A stretch of DNA of 64,000 nucleotides. Origin: Macquaria australasica (Eukaryota; Chordata; Actinopteri; Centrarchiformes; Percichthyidae). The notes beneath the pieces are model-generated. The model was not told the origin of the DNA and searched no databases. It was given only the letters and a program-made list of their open reading frames with translations. The stretch lies in the NCBI GenBank assembly GCA_005408345.1, contig SEMN01000577.1:186001-250000 (forward strand). Direction: 5' to 3'. Both the position numbers and the translations under genes were made by a program. Of the stretch, positions 10,096 through 21,879 are shown one piece after another (the stretch's first letter is position 1; each line of letters opens with the position of its first letter).

Positions 10096-11390
10096 TTTAA
10101 AATCAAGGTATAGTTGAATTTCAGGGGAATATTACTATTTATCTATTTTCCTATATTCAGGGAGTGTTATAATAAATTGCTGTCTTATAGGTCAAACGCA
10201 GTACTCCTCACATACCACATAATCAGCAGCATCAAGCACAATAGCCCAAGACGAATATGGCTCATTTGGATCCATCAACCAGTCTCTTCAACTTGCTGAA
10301 GTTAGAAAAGCTTGAGAAGAGGTAACTGTGTGTGTAAACGTAGTTTGACCTGGTCCTCCGAGAACTGCTGCACAATGCAAAAAGCACTTCTGTGATGTAG
10401 GGAGGAGAGGGAAGCAAAGGATTGCCTTAAATGTGTGAGAAATAAGGGTGACTGGAGTGGGTGCCATGAGCAGCCAGCCTTATACCCCATCAGAGGATGT
10501 GACAGCCTCACTGGTACCAGCTGAAGGTGCAGAAGGTTTTGGTGGTGTTCAAGTTGAGATTCCTGGTAAATGTTATGGATGTGATTTTAAAAACAAATCA
10601 ATTAATACCCCCCCAAACAGAGGCAGACTTAATTAAATATTTGGGTTACCATGCATTGTGCATAACAGTGAACTTGGACATTGAAGGAATGTACCACCAA
10701 CATTACACATAGATGTAGCCATGGTCCAGGGGTGCAGGCAACTGAATATGTGCAGTCTATGGCACCCAGGGCCCTGGAGAATCCATAGACATCCAAAGAT
10801 GGTCTCTATTAGTTGTCAAATGTCAGTTGATGGAAAGTGAATAAATTGTGGTGTTGTATGAAAAAGCAAGAGGTCAATGGCAAAGAGGGCCAGGGAAGCT
10901 GTAACTTTGACAGTAAGGAAAAAGAAACATGGATTTCTTCTTCCCTCCTAAATATAAGAAAAATATGTGACGCTTTGTGTCCTTCTATTTCGGTGCAGCT
11001 GAGCTGAAGGTGTTCATTTATTTTTTGGTGCATGATTGTGTAACTGTAGCCTTGTGTGAAAACTTGGCTTGCAGCTCTACTAACAATTAAATATTGCCTT
11101 GATTAATTTAAAATCAATGCACAGTAATCTAAATTATCTTGTTCTTTGAGAGATACACACTCAGTCAATTGACTTATGCTCTGCACTCAGCCTTATCAGG
11201 GGACAGTGGTCCAGACCATTGAGGTAGAAGAAAAACATTTCTTTTGTGACTAACAAACTGAGATATAATTTAATGTATCTGGAATGCTCTTGGATATTTG
11301 GCACTGTGGAGAAAACAGGACAATTGAATGTCTAATGCCCGCAGTTGGCAGGGCCAGTTTTAGCCTGCTATATTAGGGTGGGCTGGTAGA
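10096..11390. other. No recognisable gene or element
   Basis: AT-rich sequence with only short chance frames (up to 74 codons). No splice-bounded exon or known repeat stood out. Confidence 0.45.
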
Positions 11391-11394
11391 AATA

Positions 11395-11600
11395 ACAGGT
11401 GGGCAACTTGGGCAGTAGGTAGCCCAGAGGTTAGAGAGCCCGAAGGTTGTCAGAGTCAAACTGCCATTGTGCCCTCGGGCCTCTCCAGCTAATGGCTGTG
11501 TGTTTGTGTACAGGGTGTTTGGATGGGTTAAATGCAGAAGAAGGGAAGATTTCCCCATGGGGATTAATAAAGTAGTATTCTATTTTATTTTATTCTATTC
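11395..11600 (+). mobile_element. tRNA-derived SINE
   Basis: The head reads tagcccagaggttagagagc followed about 5 bases later by ggttgtcagagtcaaactg, in the position of the A and B boxes of a pol III promoter. The body has gtgccctcgggcctctccag and gggttaaatgcagaagaagg, and it ends gggattaataaagtagtatt before a TTTTA/TTCTA-rich tail. Head, body and tail fit a common fish tRNA-type SINE. The A box is degenerate and the copy is old. Confidence 0.7.
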
Positions 11601-12409
11601 TAATTTACAAAGAAAAATTTGAAGCAGGGAAATTGGGAGGTAGTGAAGCAGCATTTCTAAGTTTGCTGCTATACGCTATGATTTGAGTCAGTGGAGGGCA
11701 GATTGATTTACCCTAAAATAAAAAAAATCTTTCAAGTAGTTCAGGTCCAGGGCTAAGCCCAGACCATCTGGGGGTGAAGACAGGGTGTGTGCGCGTGCAC
11801 TGAATTTTTTTGGGGTGGTCCCTGCTGTTCTGCCTGGAACACTATTGCCTGAATTTAATTTAATTCTTTATATTTTATTTTTTTATTTGAAATGTAACTT
11901 TTAAAAGTAATGTTAAGACAGTTGCTCTGGACAAAATGGACATCTGCAGGGCAGCTGAGAATTCTCAAACCTATAGCACCAGTGTTTCTGTTTTTACATT
12001 TGTATTTGATTGCTGTAATGTTTGGCACTTTGTGTAGTACAAATAAAATAAACCAGCAGCCTGATGAGAGTAGACTGAATGGAAACACTTATTTGTACAA
12101 CCTTTTAGGGAATATCAGGTGTTCTGACCATCTCGCTTTAGCCACGTTCTCCAGCAAAGTTAGGGTTTGCTTAGCTACATTAGTCAATAAAGCAGTGGTT
12201 CTAAGATCTAGGGGCAGTACGGTCACTAGTGGGACTTTGCTTTGAACATCTTGCATGTCAAAATGAAAGACATTCGTCTTCTGTCCATGGACATATGCTC
12301 TACCTCCTGAGCTGAAGGATCAGCTAGGAAGATGACGCTCAGCCCCTTCCACTCTGGGGCTATTCATGAAACACTCGGGGCTGTAGCTGCTGGGTCTAGC
12401 AGGTTGAAG

Positions 12410-12775
12410 TTTTTGGTTCAGAGTGAAATTTGTTGAGAAATTAATGTTTCTCTCAGAATTGAATTGGAAAAAGTTTGGTGATATTCAGACTTTTCATCAA
12501 GCGTCATCATCAGGATAAAATTTCACTCTACTTTGGTTTATGACCAAATACCTGCAAAATGAATGACATTTTCATTAGCCTGAGTTGTGATCTGTGTTAG
12601 TGCCAATTAGCAAATGTTAGAGTGGTAACACGCTAAACTAGGGCCGTGACTATGATAAACAATACTTGCTAAACATCAGCATGTTAACATTTTCATTGTG
12701 AGGCGATGTTAACGTTTTGCACAAAGCACCACTGTGTAGTACAGTCTCACAGAGCCGCTAGCATGTGTGACAGAT
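12410..12775 (+). repeat. Second copy of the dispersed teleost repeat
   Basis: Shares order and wording with 9263-9715: catcatcaggataaaatttc, ttggtttatgaccaaatacc, tgcaaaatgaatgacatttt, caattagcaaatgttag, aaacatcagcatgttaacat, caaagcaccactgtg and tcacagagccgctagcatg. Its left end differs from the 9.3 kb copy. Confidence 0.7.
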
Positions 12776-12935
12776 AGTATATATGTGTATTAGTGCTGGT
12801 CACTGTTATATATGTCACTGTAGAATATGCAGCCAGTAATGCAAACACAGATCCTTGTCTGTGTGGGTTAATTATTCTTCGATCTGTTGGTAATGCCTCG
12901 GGGCTCCAGTAGGGGGATCGCGCTCCTCTTCCTCA

Positions 12936-13015
12936 CTCAATACAGACGAGTGAAGACGAGAGCTGCGTGTGTTTGTCTCTTCATCTTTCCCCATTACAAT
13001 TTTCCCTGTTTAAGG
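12936..13015 (+). repeat. 80-bp direct repeat, unit 1
   Basis: Begins ctcaatacagacgagtgaag and ends ttttccctgtttaagg. A nearly identical unit lies 580 bases further on. Between them is GC-richer sequence near 13170-13200 and ordinary AT-rich DNA. No coding frame links the two. Confidence 0.8.
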
Positions 13016-13515
13016 TAATTACTGTCCACAAAACACTATAAATGTATGAACACACGTTAGCAATAGTTATCTTATGTTAATGTTGTTAACTATGAAAGAC
13101 AGTTTTGTGTGTTATTGTTATATTGTTTAAAGAGCTGTTGGCTAACCTAGTCGATGTGTAAGCTAGCTGCCAGAGACCTCGTGGCGCCGCCGTAGAGTCC
13201 GACTACTATTGTTATCATTCAAGGTAGTCATGCTTACCTTCACATATTTTGCTGTAGGGTTATGTTGTTTATTTTGTGTTTATTTTCACTGTAAGAGCCC
13301 AGTTCATGTCAGCTAAAATTGTATAGGTAAAAGGTTAAAATGCATCTCATAATTTAATGTTGTGTAACTCAGTAAAAAGATAATTTAAATAATTTAGAGA
13401 AAGTTAAAAAATATACACTAGTCATGGCAACTGTGGTCCTGAGACTGAGTGTGGTTTACATTGTATAACTGAGGTCCTGAAATTGAGTGTTTTGTTTGCA
13501 TTCCTTAAAATGTAA

Positions 13516-13593
13516 CTCAATACAGACAAGTGAAGACGAGAGTTGCATGCGTTTCTCTTCATCTTTCCCCATTACTATTTTCCCTGTTTAAGG
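13516..13593 (+). repeat. 80-bp direct repeat, unit 2
   Basis: Matches 12936-13015 with a handful of substitutions and a 2-base deletion. The paired units could be ends of a degenerate LTR-type insertion or a local duplication. No TG...CA ends or poly(A) signal were found to choose between these. Confidence 0.8.
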
Positions 13594-13709
13594 GCACAAC
13601 ACATGCACAACTTTTTTTTGTTAGTACTGAGAAACATTCTACAATCTTGTCTTTGCTGACCTCCAATGATTTAACAGCAAAACACAGCTTTTTAGTCTGG
13701 TGTTAGTCT

Positions 13710-13973
13710 TTCAATTCAATTCAGTTTTATTTATATAGCGCCATATCATAACAAAGTTATCTCAGGGCACTTTTTCGAATAGAGCAAGTCTAGACCGACT
13801 CTTTATATTTACAGAGACCCAACAGTTCCCACCATGAGCAAGCACTATGTGACAGTGGCAAGGAAAAACTCCCTTTTAACAGGTAGAAACCTCGAGCAGA
13901 ACCAGGCTCAAGGTGGGCGGTCATCTGCCTCGACCGGTTGGGTTGAAGGGGGAGGGGGGGGAGCGGGAGAGTA
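13710..13973 (-). mobile_element. L2/Maui LINE 3' UTR fragment
   Basis: Reads as the reverse complement of the last ~260 bases of L2 copies 1 and 2: (TTCAA)n, then cagttttatttatatagcgc, the atcataacaaagttatctca block, gactctttatatttacagag and the GC-rich ccgaccggttgggttgaag region. Severe 5' truncation is typical for this family. Confidence 0.88.
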
Positions 13974-13979
13974 TTTGAA

Positions 13980-16340
13980 CTAAACAAAAGTCTTTGGATA
14001 TATTTAATGGTGTATTTGCCTACCTTTTGGGTGCTGATATTAATGGCAGCCAGTAGCTGAGGTAAGCTAAGCCACTATCACCATTCAGAAGCCTGCCAAA
14101 GCACACAGAAATCTCAAAAAAGCAGGTCTGAGTTTCTCTCACTCTGTGGCGGTTAAAGAAATAGTAAAACTTAGCACCCATCCCTCCACTCCCTTTTTTA
14201 AAATTCTGCCTCAGTATCTGTCTGCTCTTCCTCTGTATTCTTAATTGTCTTACATTTCTTTGTGCTGACATTTCTCTCTTTTTCTCTCACAGCTCCCCTT
14301 GCTGTCTTATCATTCCTCCCATCATTCCTAGAAGACTGAAAGAGAACTTCTTTGAGCCATGTCTCAGTGATACAGAGACGCAGCAGAGACACAACAGGAG
14401 TCTTTTCTTGCAGAATGAATGACGGATAGAGCAACTGTCTTTTTTGTTTTTTTGAATGAAGAAAAAAGAATTGTAACTGGATAACAGCTTGACGCCATCC
14501 TGCACATTGATTTTCATTTCACAAACTCCATGGCGGATCAACAAAACAACAAATTGTCTCTCAGCATATTCTTTGAATCTCAATCTTTTTCTCTTTTTTT
14601 TCCTTCAGCCCCGTTCTCTTCTGCATTTTTATTCACCTTCATTCTCTTCACACAATAATCTCAACTGTAGGCAGGAACCACAATGAGTGACACACTTTAA
14701 AATTGCATGTCTACACACTGGGAAACCTTTAAATATAAGACCTTGAATTAAAATTCATAATAAGTAATAACTGACCTTGTTTGTAGTTTACAGATGTATT
14801 GATATATCTTTTATAATGGCTGTCTATGGGGAAACCAAAATGTTAAACATTATTTCAGTCCATATAAACATAGACATTGTTTCATCATGTTTACCTCACC
14901 TGTTTTGGGCTCCATCACCCTGAAGGAGTTCTCAAGAAAGTGGATAGGCAGAAGCAAGATGCTACATCCAGGAGAGTCACCTGCTGTGTTTGCCTGAGTA
15001 CATGAATGTATGAAACCCTGCCAGAGCAAATCAAAGCAGACATAAAACAGCATGAGACAGAACACTAAAGGTTGAGTCTGAGGTCTCTGCTGTCAAATTC
15101 ACTTGCAATCAAAGCACAAGGAGTAATTTACAAACTCCTTCACATACTAGTTGTTGGACCACAAAATGTATGCATGGTGAACTAGGGGAGAGTGAAAAAC
15201 AGCACTGCCGACACTGTCTGTTTTCTGAATGTACTCTTTATCCCAGAGGATTTTCTGGACCATATAATGCAAAGAACCCAATCGGGGTCAGAGGCATAGA
15301 TTTTCAGTGGCGACATCAGAAAGAGTTGTGTGAAATATGGATTTGTGTATTGATGGTGCGGGCTGGCTACACAAGGGACATGTAAGAAGACGAGTGTGTA
15401 ATCATTTGACGTGCTCCAAATATTTTACCCTGCTATTATCCCGGCCCAGAGAGGGAGATATTTTAATGTTCATGGCTTCCTCTGCTTAAGTATATGCTGC
15501 GCTAAACAGCTCAAAGCACATACTATTATTTTATCACACAGGCTGCAGGGAGCAACGGGCTCTGCTTACATCCAGATAATATCAAAGTCATTAATCTGCC
15601 AGCGGTCCGTTTATTGGATTTGTCAGAAGTGAGAAATACAGAATGTGTGTCCTAAGGATGACACTGTTGATTTGTCTGACACTTAATAAAAATATATCTC
15701 AACAAGACTTATTTGGCTTATTGACATGACATTTTGTATTTATATTCATGATTCCCAGAGGAACATTTCTAATGATGGTCAACACTTCATAGCAATGTAT
15801 CCTGGCCAGATCTCCATTAATTTTGCATTTAATAATTATAATAACAATAACCTTTTGTGTATGCACCTTTCACATAGGGGTGCAGCAGGAACTATAACAT
15901 AAAACGTAATCACAGAACTTTGAAATACATTTGACAAGGTACAGGTAGCCAGTGCTGTGTCACAGGCAAATGAAAGTTGAGGCTAATAAGCTACGATAGC
16001 TTCCTCCATTTTGGTCTCTCTGTCTTTCTGTTCCCTCAAAGGTCAAATGATAAGATGGCTTGCTATTGGTAAATAGTGCCTATTCACTGGTCAAAGTTCA
16101 GCAAAGTTGAACTTCACCCCCAAGAGTAAATCCACTAATTGTGGCAAATTCTAGTAGAATTTTGTCATTTTAAATACTGGTGTGACCAGACCAACTGTCG
16201 CAATGCTCCCAAGATGAAAAAAATGATTTTTGATTTTGTGACCTTGTTACATTAATTGTTGTTCAGCTGTTTAGCCAGATGGTCAAACACTGAGCTGCTC
16301 TTTCTAGTTTTTATGCTACAAATAGCATGTTGTTTATTGA
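13980..16340. other. No recognisable gene or element
   Basis: Both strands hold only short overlapping frames without motifs. I saw no splice-bounded exon and no named repeat. Base composition is ordinary. Confidence 0.45.
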
Positions 16341-16344
16341 TATC

Positions 16345-16540
16345 GGGGGTAGGTAAATGGCTGCATTTATATAGGGCTTTTATCCAAAGCGCTTTACAAT
16401 TTGCCTCTCATTCACACACCGATGGCAGCGAGCTACCATGCAAGGTAAGGTAAAGGAGCAATTCAGGGGTTCACTTCGACATGTGGACAGCAGGACCTGG
16501 TGATCGAACCACCAACCCTGTGATCAGGGGACAACCCTCT
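16345..16540 (+). repeat. Dispersed repeat with gcgctttacaat motif
   Basis: Contains gtaaatggctgcatttatat, cttttatccaaagcgcttta, cattcacacaccgatggcag, ttcgacatgtggacagcagg and gatcgaaccaccaaccctgt. I recognise this order from a common fish short interspersed repeat; its class is not known to me. Partly deleted in the middle. Confidence 0.6.
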
Positions 16541-16549
16541 CTATTTCTT

Positions 16550-17060
16550 GAGCCATAAGAGCATTCAAAGACCTGGGGTCATCTGGGAAAACAGATACTG
16601 TAGAGACAACGTCATCTGCATAGCAGCGGTATTTGACATTATGATGACTAATAATGTTTCCCATGGGGAGCATGTATAAAGAAAATAGATTAGAACCCAG
16701 AATGGTTCCTTGAGGAACAACATAATCAATAACAAATGTCTGTGATAAAAAATCGTCTAGACTAACAACAAATGTTCTTCCTGACAAGTTGAAAGAAACC
16801 AGTCAAGCCCCACACCAGTAAGACCCAAACATTTCTCAAGTCTGTTTATTAAAATGCCATGATCAGTTGTGTCGAATGCAGCACACAGATCTAAAATAAA
16901 TGAGGACAGCCACTTTATCAGGGTCACCATTGATTCTCAGATAATTTACTACTTTTAATGTGGCTGTTTCTGTGCTATGGTAAGCCCGATAGCCAGACTG
17001 GAACTTTTCTAATACATTATTGTTATTTACACGATCACATAGTTGGTTAAAAAAAATTAT
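16550..17060 (-). mobile_element. Old L2-clade RT fragment
   Basis: On the minus strand the RT blocks run in order: VLEKFQSGYRAYHSTETATL (about 17017-16955), a broken VCCIRHN region near the AFDTIDH block, then SGRTFVVSLDDFLSQ, VVPQGTILGSNLFSLYMLP and CYADDVVSTV (about 16625). The catalytic YADD is kept, but PQGS has become PQGT and several frameshifts occur. More diverged than the copies at 2.9 and 58 kb. The 3' part is absent; the repeat at 16345 abuts it. Confidence 0.75.
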
Positions 17061-17189
17061 TCCACAGACAATTGCCAAGAAAATTAAGATTAAGATTAAG
17101 ATTGGCTTGTAACTCCCATGCTCAGTAATGCACAGGTCACCACAGGTGTTTATACCACATAATATTGATGGTCGCTTTGATGTTTTTGG

Positions 17190-17480
17190 TGAACCTGAGA
17201 CTTTCTGTAGCGCCACCATCAAGCCAAAATGTCTACTTTTACAAAGAAAATATCCAGATTCAATAAACAGATTGCCATGAAATTTACTGTACTGAGCAGA
17301 ATCACACTCCCCACAGGACAAACTCTCCATGAGCTTTTTTGTTGTAGCATACTCAGATAAAAATATCAATTTCATATACAAATGTAATTGAAATGAATGG
17401 CTGGATTTCTATATGGATGGCTCCCACCAGATGAATCCTGCTGTTTCTGGTGACGTTCCACTGACATTTTCTCTACCATC
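17190..17480 (+). repeat. Fragments of the dispersed teleost repeat
   Basis: Two diverged pieces: gccaccatcaagccaaaatg ... gattgccatgaaatttactg near 17210-17290, and gatgaatcctgctgtttctg ... taccatcaaaccaaagtttt near 17430-17490. Both match phrases of the repeat at 9263-9715. Confidence 0.5.
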
Positions 17481-17499
17481 AAACCAAAGTTTTCACATG

Positions 17500-18920
17500 T
17501 GCACAAGAAATCAAGATCAATACAAAATAAATGGACACTTCCTCCAGCTCCACCTTTTTCAGCTTTGTACAAAATATACTTCATACTTCATATACATTTT
17601 CATGGTATTTACTGTGCACATCCTGCTTTCAAGAAGTTAAATCCCTTTTGATTTTAAAGACCTCATGACCTTTTGCCCAGCACCACCCTCAGGACAAACT
17701 TTGAGCTTTACCAATAGTCGGGCAGAAATACAAAGAGTAACAGAATTGTCAGTTTGCTTTTCATTCTGTCCAACACTGTGAAGGCTTTAATGAATAATGC
17801 AGCCAAAGGGGATCTCTGCTTTCCACTAGTTTTGTTCCACTTAAATGAACTCACAATGTTGCAAAAGTGAATAGCTGTGTCATAATCAGAGAAAAGCTCA
17901 AGAAAACAAACACTGTGAGAAATATGCTATTGTAACACACACATTTTTCACCCATTTCATCAGCTCTAAGAAGTGTGCATTTCTGTGTAGTGCTATGTTT
18001 CGTCAGGCAGCCACAGGGATGATGATCATCTGGATTATTTTGGGAATGTGTGGAATATGTCTTCAGGGGGCACTGGGGCACACACAGGATGAGATAACAT
18101 CAGATGTGATTATTACGAGCATCTTAATGGCATTAACCACACAATGTAAACTTCTCATTAGCCATGAGAATATTATATGCTCCTGAAAAATCCCTAATTC
18201 ACTCTGATTTCTATTCATTTTTAAGAAGTAATATTTAATTCCCAAATCCTTGGTGATACACTACCCACAATCCAAAAATGTTAACCACTGTGAAGTTGCA
18301 GCTAGAACATAGCTAAAAAAAACTATATAATATAAAAAAACTATGACAAAGAGCTCAGGAGAGCAAATATCATTATTAACTGGCTCAAAATTGACATTTC
18401 GGTGCTATATGGGATATGTAGTTCACTTCGACTTTAAAGACATGAAAGGATAATGATAAAATATATTTTTCTTATTGTCAATAAATCCAATGTGCAGACC
18501 CAAACCAACAATGAATGTATCCTTCTAACAAGTATTGTGAGTATCAAAGCCACACTGTTGCACTGGGTGACATGTTCCTTCATTACCATAAGTGCACACA
18601 CTGTAGTTTATCTCACTAGAACACTAAATGTGGACTAATCTGCCGCTGAAAAATAGTCCCCAGCAATTGCACTAGTTCTTCCTGTTTGAGTAACTATAAT
18701 GCCCAGCTTTTAGGAAATTACTGAGCTTCTTTTTTTTTAATGAAACACTTTGTTGGTTTAGGTCTTTTCATGGGATAAGAAAAATATTATGAATAAATGA
18801 CGGCAACCTTATTCTTCAGAGGACCATATCAGTGGCTTTGCATCTTTTAGCCCATTGACTACAAATTATGGATACATTACTCTTTTTTTCTATTTTCAAA
18901 ACATAGCATAGTGTTTTAGA
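17500..18920. other. No recognisable gene
   Basis: AT-rich sequence before the 3' end of Rex3. Short frames only; nothing diagnostic. Confidence 0.45.
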
Positions 18921-21872
18921 TATCCATCCATTTTCCATCCATTTTCTTCCGCTTATCCGGGGCCGGGTCATGGTGGCAGCAGGTTAAGCAGGGTTGTCCA
19001 GACGTCCCTCTCCCCGGCAACGCTTTCCAGCTCCTCCTGGAGGACCCCAAGGCGTTCCCAGGCCAGATGAGATATATAATCCCTCCAGCGTGTTCTGGGT
19101 CTGCCCCGGGGCCTCCTACCAGTTGGACGTGCCCGGAAAACCTCTAAAGGGAGGCGTCCAGGAGGCATCCTAATCAGATGCCCGAACCACCTCAACTGGC
19201 TCCTTTCGATGCAAAGGAGCAGTGGCTCTACTCCGAGCTCCCTCCGGATGTCTAAGCTCTTTTCCCTATCTCTAAGGGTGAGCCCAGCCACCCTGCGGAG
19301 GAAACTCATTTCGGCCGCTTGTATCCGCGATCTCATTCTTTCGGTCACTACCCAAAGCTCATGACCATAGGTGAGGGTTGGAATGTAGATCGACTGGTAA
19401 ATCGAAAGCTTTGCCTTCCGGCTCAGCCCCCTCTTCTCCACCACGGTCCGGTACAACGCCCGCATTACTGCTGATGCTGCACCGATCCGCCTGTCCATCT
19501 CACGCTCCATCTTACCATCACTCATGAACAAGACCCCGAGATACTTGCACTCCCCCATCTGGGGCAGTAACTCACCTCCAACCCAAAGGGGGCAGTCCGC
19601 CGTTTTCCGGCTGAGAACCATGGCCTCGGACTTGGAGGTGCTGACTCTCATCCCAGCCGCTTCACACTCGGCTGCAAACCGCCCCAGTGCATGCTGAAGG
19701 TCACAGCCCGATGAAGCCAACAGAACCACATCATCCGCAAAGAGCAGAGATGCTATTCTGAGGCCACCAAACCGGACACTCTCGTCCCCTCAGCTGCACC
19801 TTGAAATCCTGTCCATGAATATTACAAACAGAATTGGTGACAAGGGGCAGCCCTGGCGGAGTCCAACACCCACTTGGAACGTGTTTGACTTTGTGCCGAG
19901 AATGCGGACACAGCACTCACTTTGGTTATATAGGGACCGGATGGCTTGTAGCAGCGACCCCAGTACCCCATACTCCCGCAGTACCCCCCACAGGACCCCC
20001 CGGGGGACACGGTCGAAAGCCTTCTCCAAGTCGACAAAACACATGTAGACTGGATGGGCAAACTCCCTTGAACCCCCCAGCAGCCCTGCAAGAGTGAAGA
20101 GCTGGTCCACTGTGCCACGGCCAGGACGGAATCCACATTGCTCCTCCTGGATCCGAGGTTCGACAATCGGTCGTAGTCTCCTTTCCAGCACCCTGGAATA
20201 AACTTTCCCGGGGAGGCTGAGAAGTGTGATACCCCGGTAATTGGAGCACACCCTCCGGTCCCCCTTTTTGAAGATGGGAACCACCACCCCGGTCTGCCAC
20301 TCCACAGGCACTGTCCCCGACCTCCATGCGACACTGAAGAGGCGTGTCAGCCAAGACAGTCCAACAATGTCCACAGCCTTCAGCATCTCAGGGCGAATCT
20401 CATCCACACCTGGCGCCTTGCCACCAAGAAGCTCTTTGACTACCTTGGAGACTTCTGCCAGGGATATGGGTGAGTCTTCCCCCGAGTCTTCAAACTCTGT
20501 CTCCTCCACTGAGGACATGTTGGCTGGGTTCAGGAGTTCCTCAAAGTGCTCTTTCCACCGCTCGACAACATCCCCAGTCTGGGTTAGCAGCTCTCCTCCC
20601 CTGCTGAACACAGCCTGGGCCAAGCCCTGCTTTCCCTTCCTGAGTTGTCTAACGGTTTGCCAGAACTTCCTTGAGGCCAACCGAAAGTCCTTCTCCATAG
20701 CCTCCCCGAACTCCTCCCACACCCGGGTTTTTGCTTTGGTGACCAAGTGGTGATCAGTTGACAGCTCTGCCCCTCTCTTCACCCGAGTGTCCAAGACATA
20801 CGGCCACAGATCTGACGATACGACCACAAAGTCGATCATCGACCTGCGGCCTAAGGTGTTCTGGTACCAAGTACACTTATGAACCACCCTATGCTCAAAC
20901 ATGGTGTTCGTTATGGCCAGTCCATGGCTAGCACAGAAGTCCAACAACAAAGCACCACTCGGGTTCAGATCGGGGAGGCCATTCCTCCCAATCACCCCCC
21001 TCCAGGTTTCACCATCATTGCCCACATGGGCGTTGAAGTCTCCCAGCAGAACTATGGAGTCTCCAGGTGGTATCCCTTCCAGGACACCACCCAGGAACTC
21101 CAAGAAGGCCGGGTACTCCGAACTGCTGTTTGGTGCATAAGCACAAACAACAGTCAGAGTCTCAGCAACTTTCAGTTGCATCGAGGCGACCCTCTCATTC
21201 CCCGGGGAAAACTCCAACACAGCGGCATTCAGCCGGAGGCTCATGAGTATCCCCACACCCGCCCAACGCCTCACATCCTGGGCAACTCCGGAAAAGAAGA
21301 GAGTCCAGCCCCTCTCCAGGAGTTTGGTTCCAGATCCTGAGCCACACGTAGAGGTGAGCTCAACTATGTCTAGCTGGTACCGCTCCACCTCCCGCACCAA
21401 CTCCGGCTCTTTCCCCGCCAGAGAGCTGACGTTCCACGTCCCTAAAACCAGTCTGCGACACTGAAGGTCGGCACGCCCAGGTCCCTGCCCTTGCCTGCCG
21501 CTCGGCTTACATTGCACCCAATCCCCGATGCCTATCCCTGCAGGTAGTGGGCCCACAGGGCGGCGGCTCCATGTTGATTTTTCGGGCTGTGCCCAACCGG
21601 GCCCCATGAGTCAAGGCCCGGCCACCAGACACTCGCCATCGTGCTGCCCTCCCGGGTCTGGTTCCAGGGGGGGGGCCCCGGTGTCCCTCTTCCGGGTGAG
21701 GTGCTCCAGCTCTCTATGGTCTGGTTCATCGTGGGTTTGTGAATTGCTCTTAGTCTGTCCCTGGGACCAATTTGCCTTGGGAGACCCTACCAGGGGCCAG
21801 TGCCCCGGACAACACAGCTCCCAGGGTCACAGGGGCACACAAACCCCTCCACCACGTTAAGGTGGCGATTCA
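18921..21872 (-). mobile_element. Rex3 (RTE-clade) LINE, nearly full length
   Basis: A ~2.95 kb minus-strand copy. The plus strand carries ggtgacaaggggcagccctg (from about 19833) and accaccaccccggtctgcca (20280-20299), which fit the standard Rex3 primer pair from the fish retrotransposon literature. The 3' end (plus strand tatccatccattttccatcc, with ccgcttatccggggccgggt) is the characteristic Rex3 terminus. Both endonuclease and reverse transcriptase are present in a single frame with one stop. GC content is visibly higher than the flanks, and wording is close to the family as I remember it, so this looks like one of the younger insertions. No clear target duplication; RTE elements often lack one. 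Confidence 0.93.
18968..21607 (-). pseudogene. Rex3 endonuclease/reverse transcriptase ORF with one in-frame TGA
   Basis: The frame has 880 codons from ATG 21607 to the terminal stop at 18968. The AP-like endonuclease shows LGTWNVSS (residues 55-62), LLGDFNAHVG (187-196) and STDHHLV (283-289), which nicks target DNA. The RT, which copies element RNA at the nick, shows FKKGD and NYRGI (446-460), FVDLEKAFD (524-532, first catalytic Asp), GLRQGCPLSPILF (582-594) and FADD (623-626). C-terminal region: YGHELWVV, then FLRRVAGL and RPRTRWRDY. The only break is TGA at 19792-19790 (codon 606), between the PLSP and FADD boxes. A C-to-T change in CGA, a CpG, would explain it. As it stands the product would lack the FADD site, so the copy is dead or needs readthrough. 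The start codon is the first ATG; an upstream start is possible. Confidence 0.9.
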
Positions 21873-21879
21873 TTTGATA

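Noticed and set aside
19815..21464. Plus-strand open frames of 70-170 codons over Rex3
   Set aside because: Antisense shadows of the GC-rich Rex3 frame; the minus strand holds the endonuclease and RT motifs.
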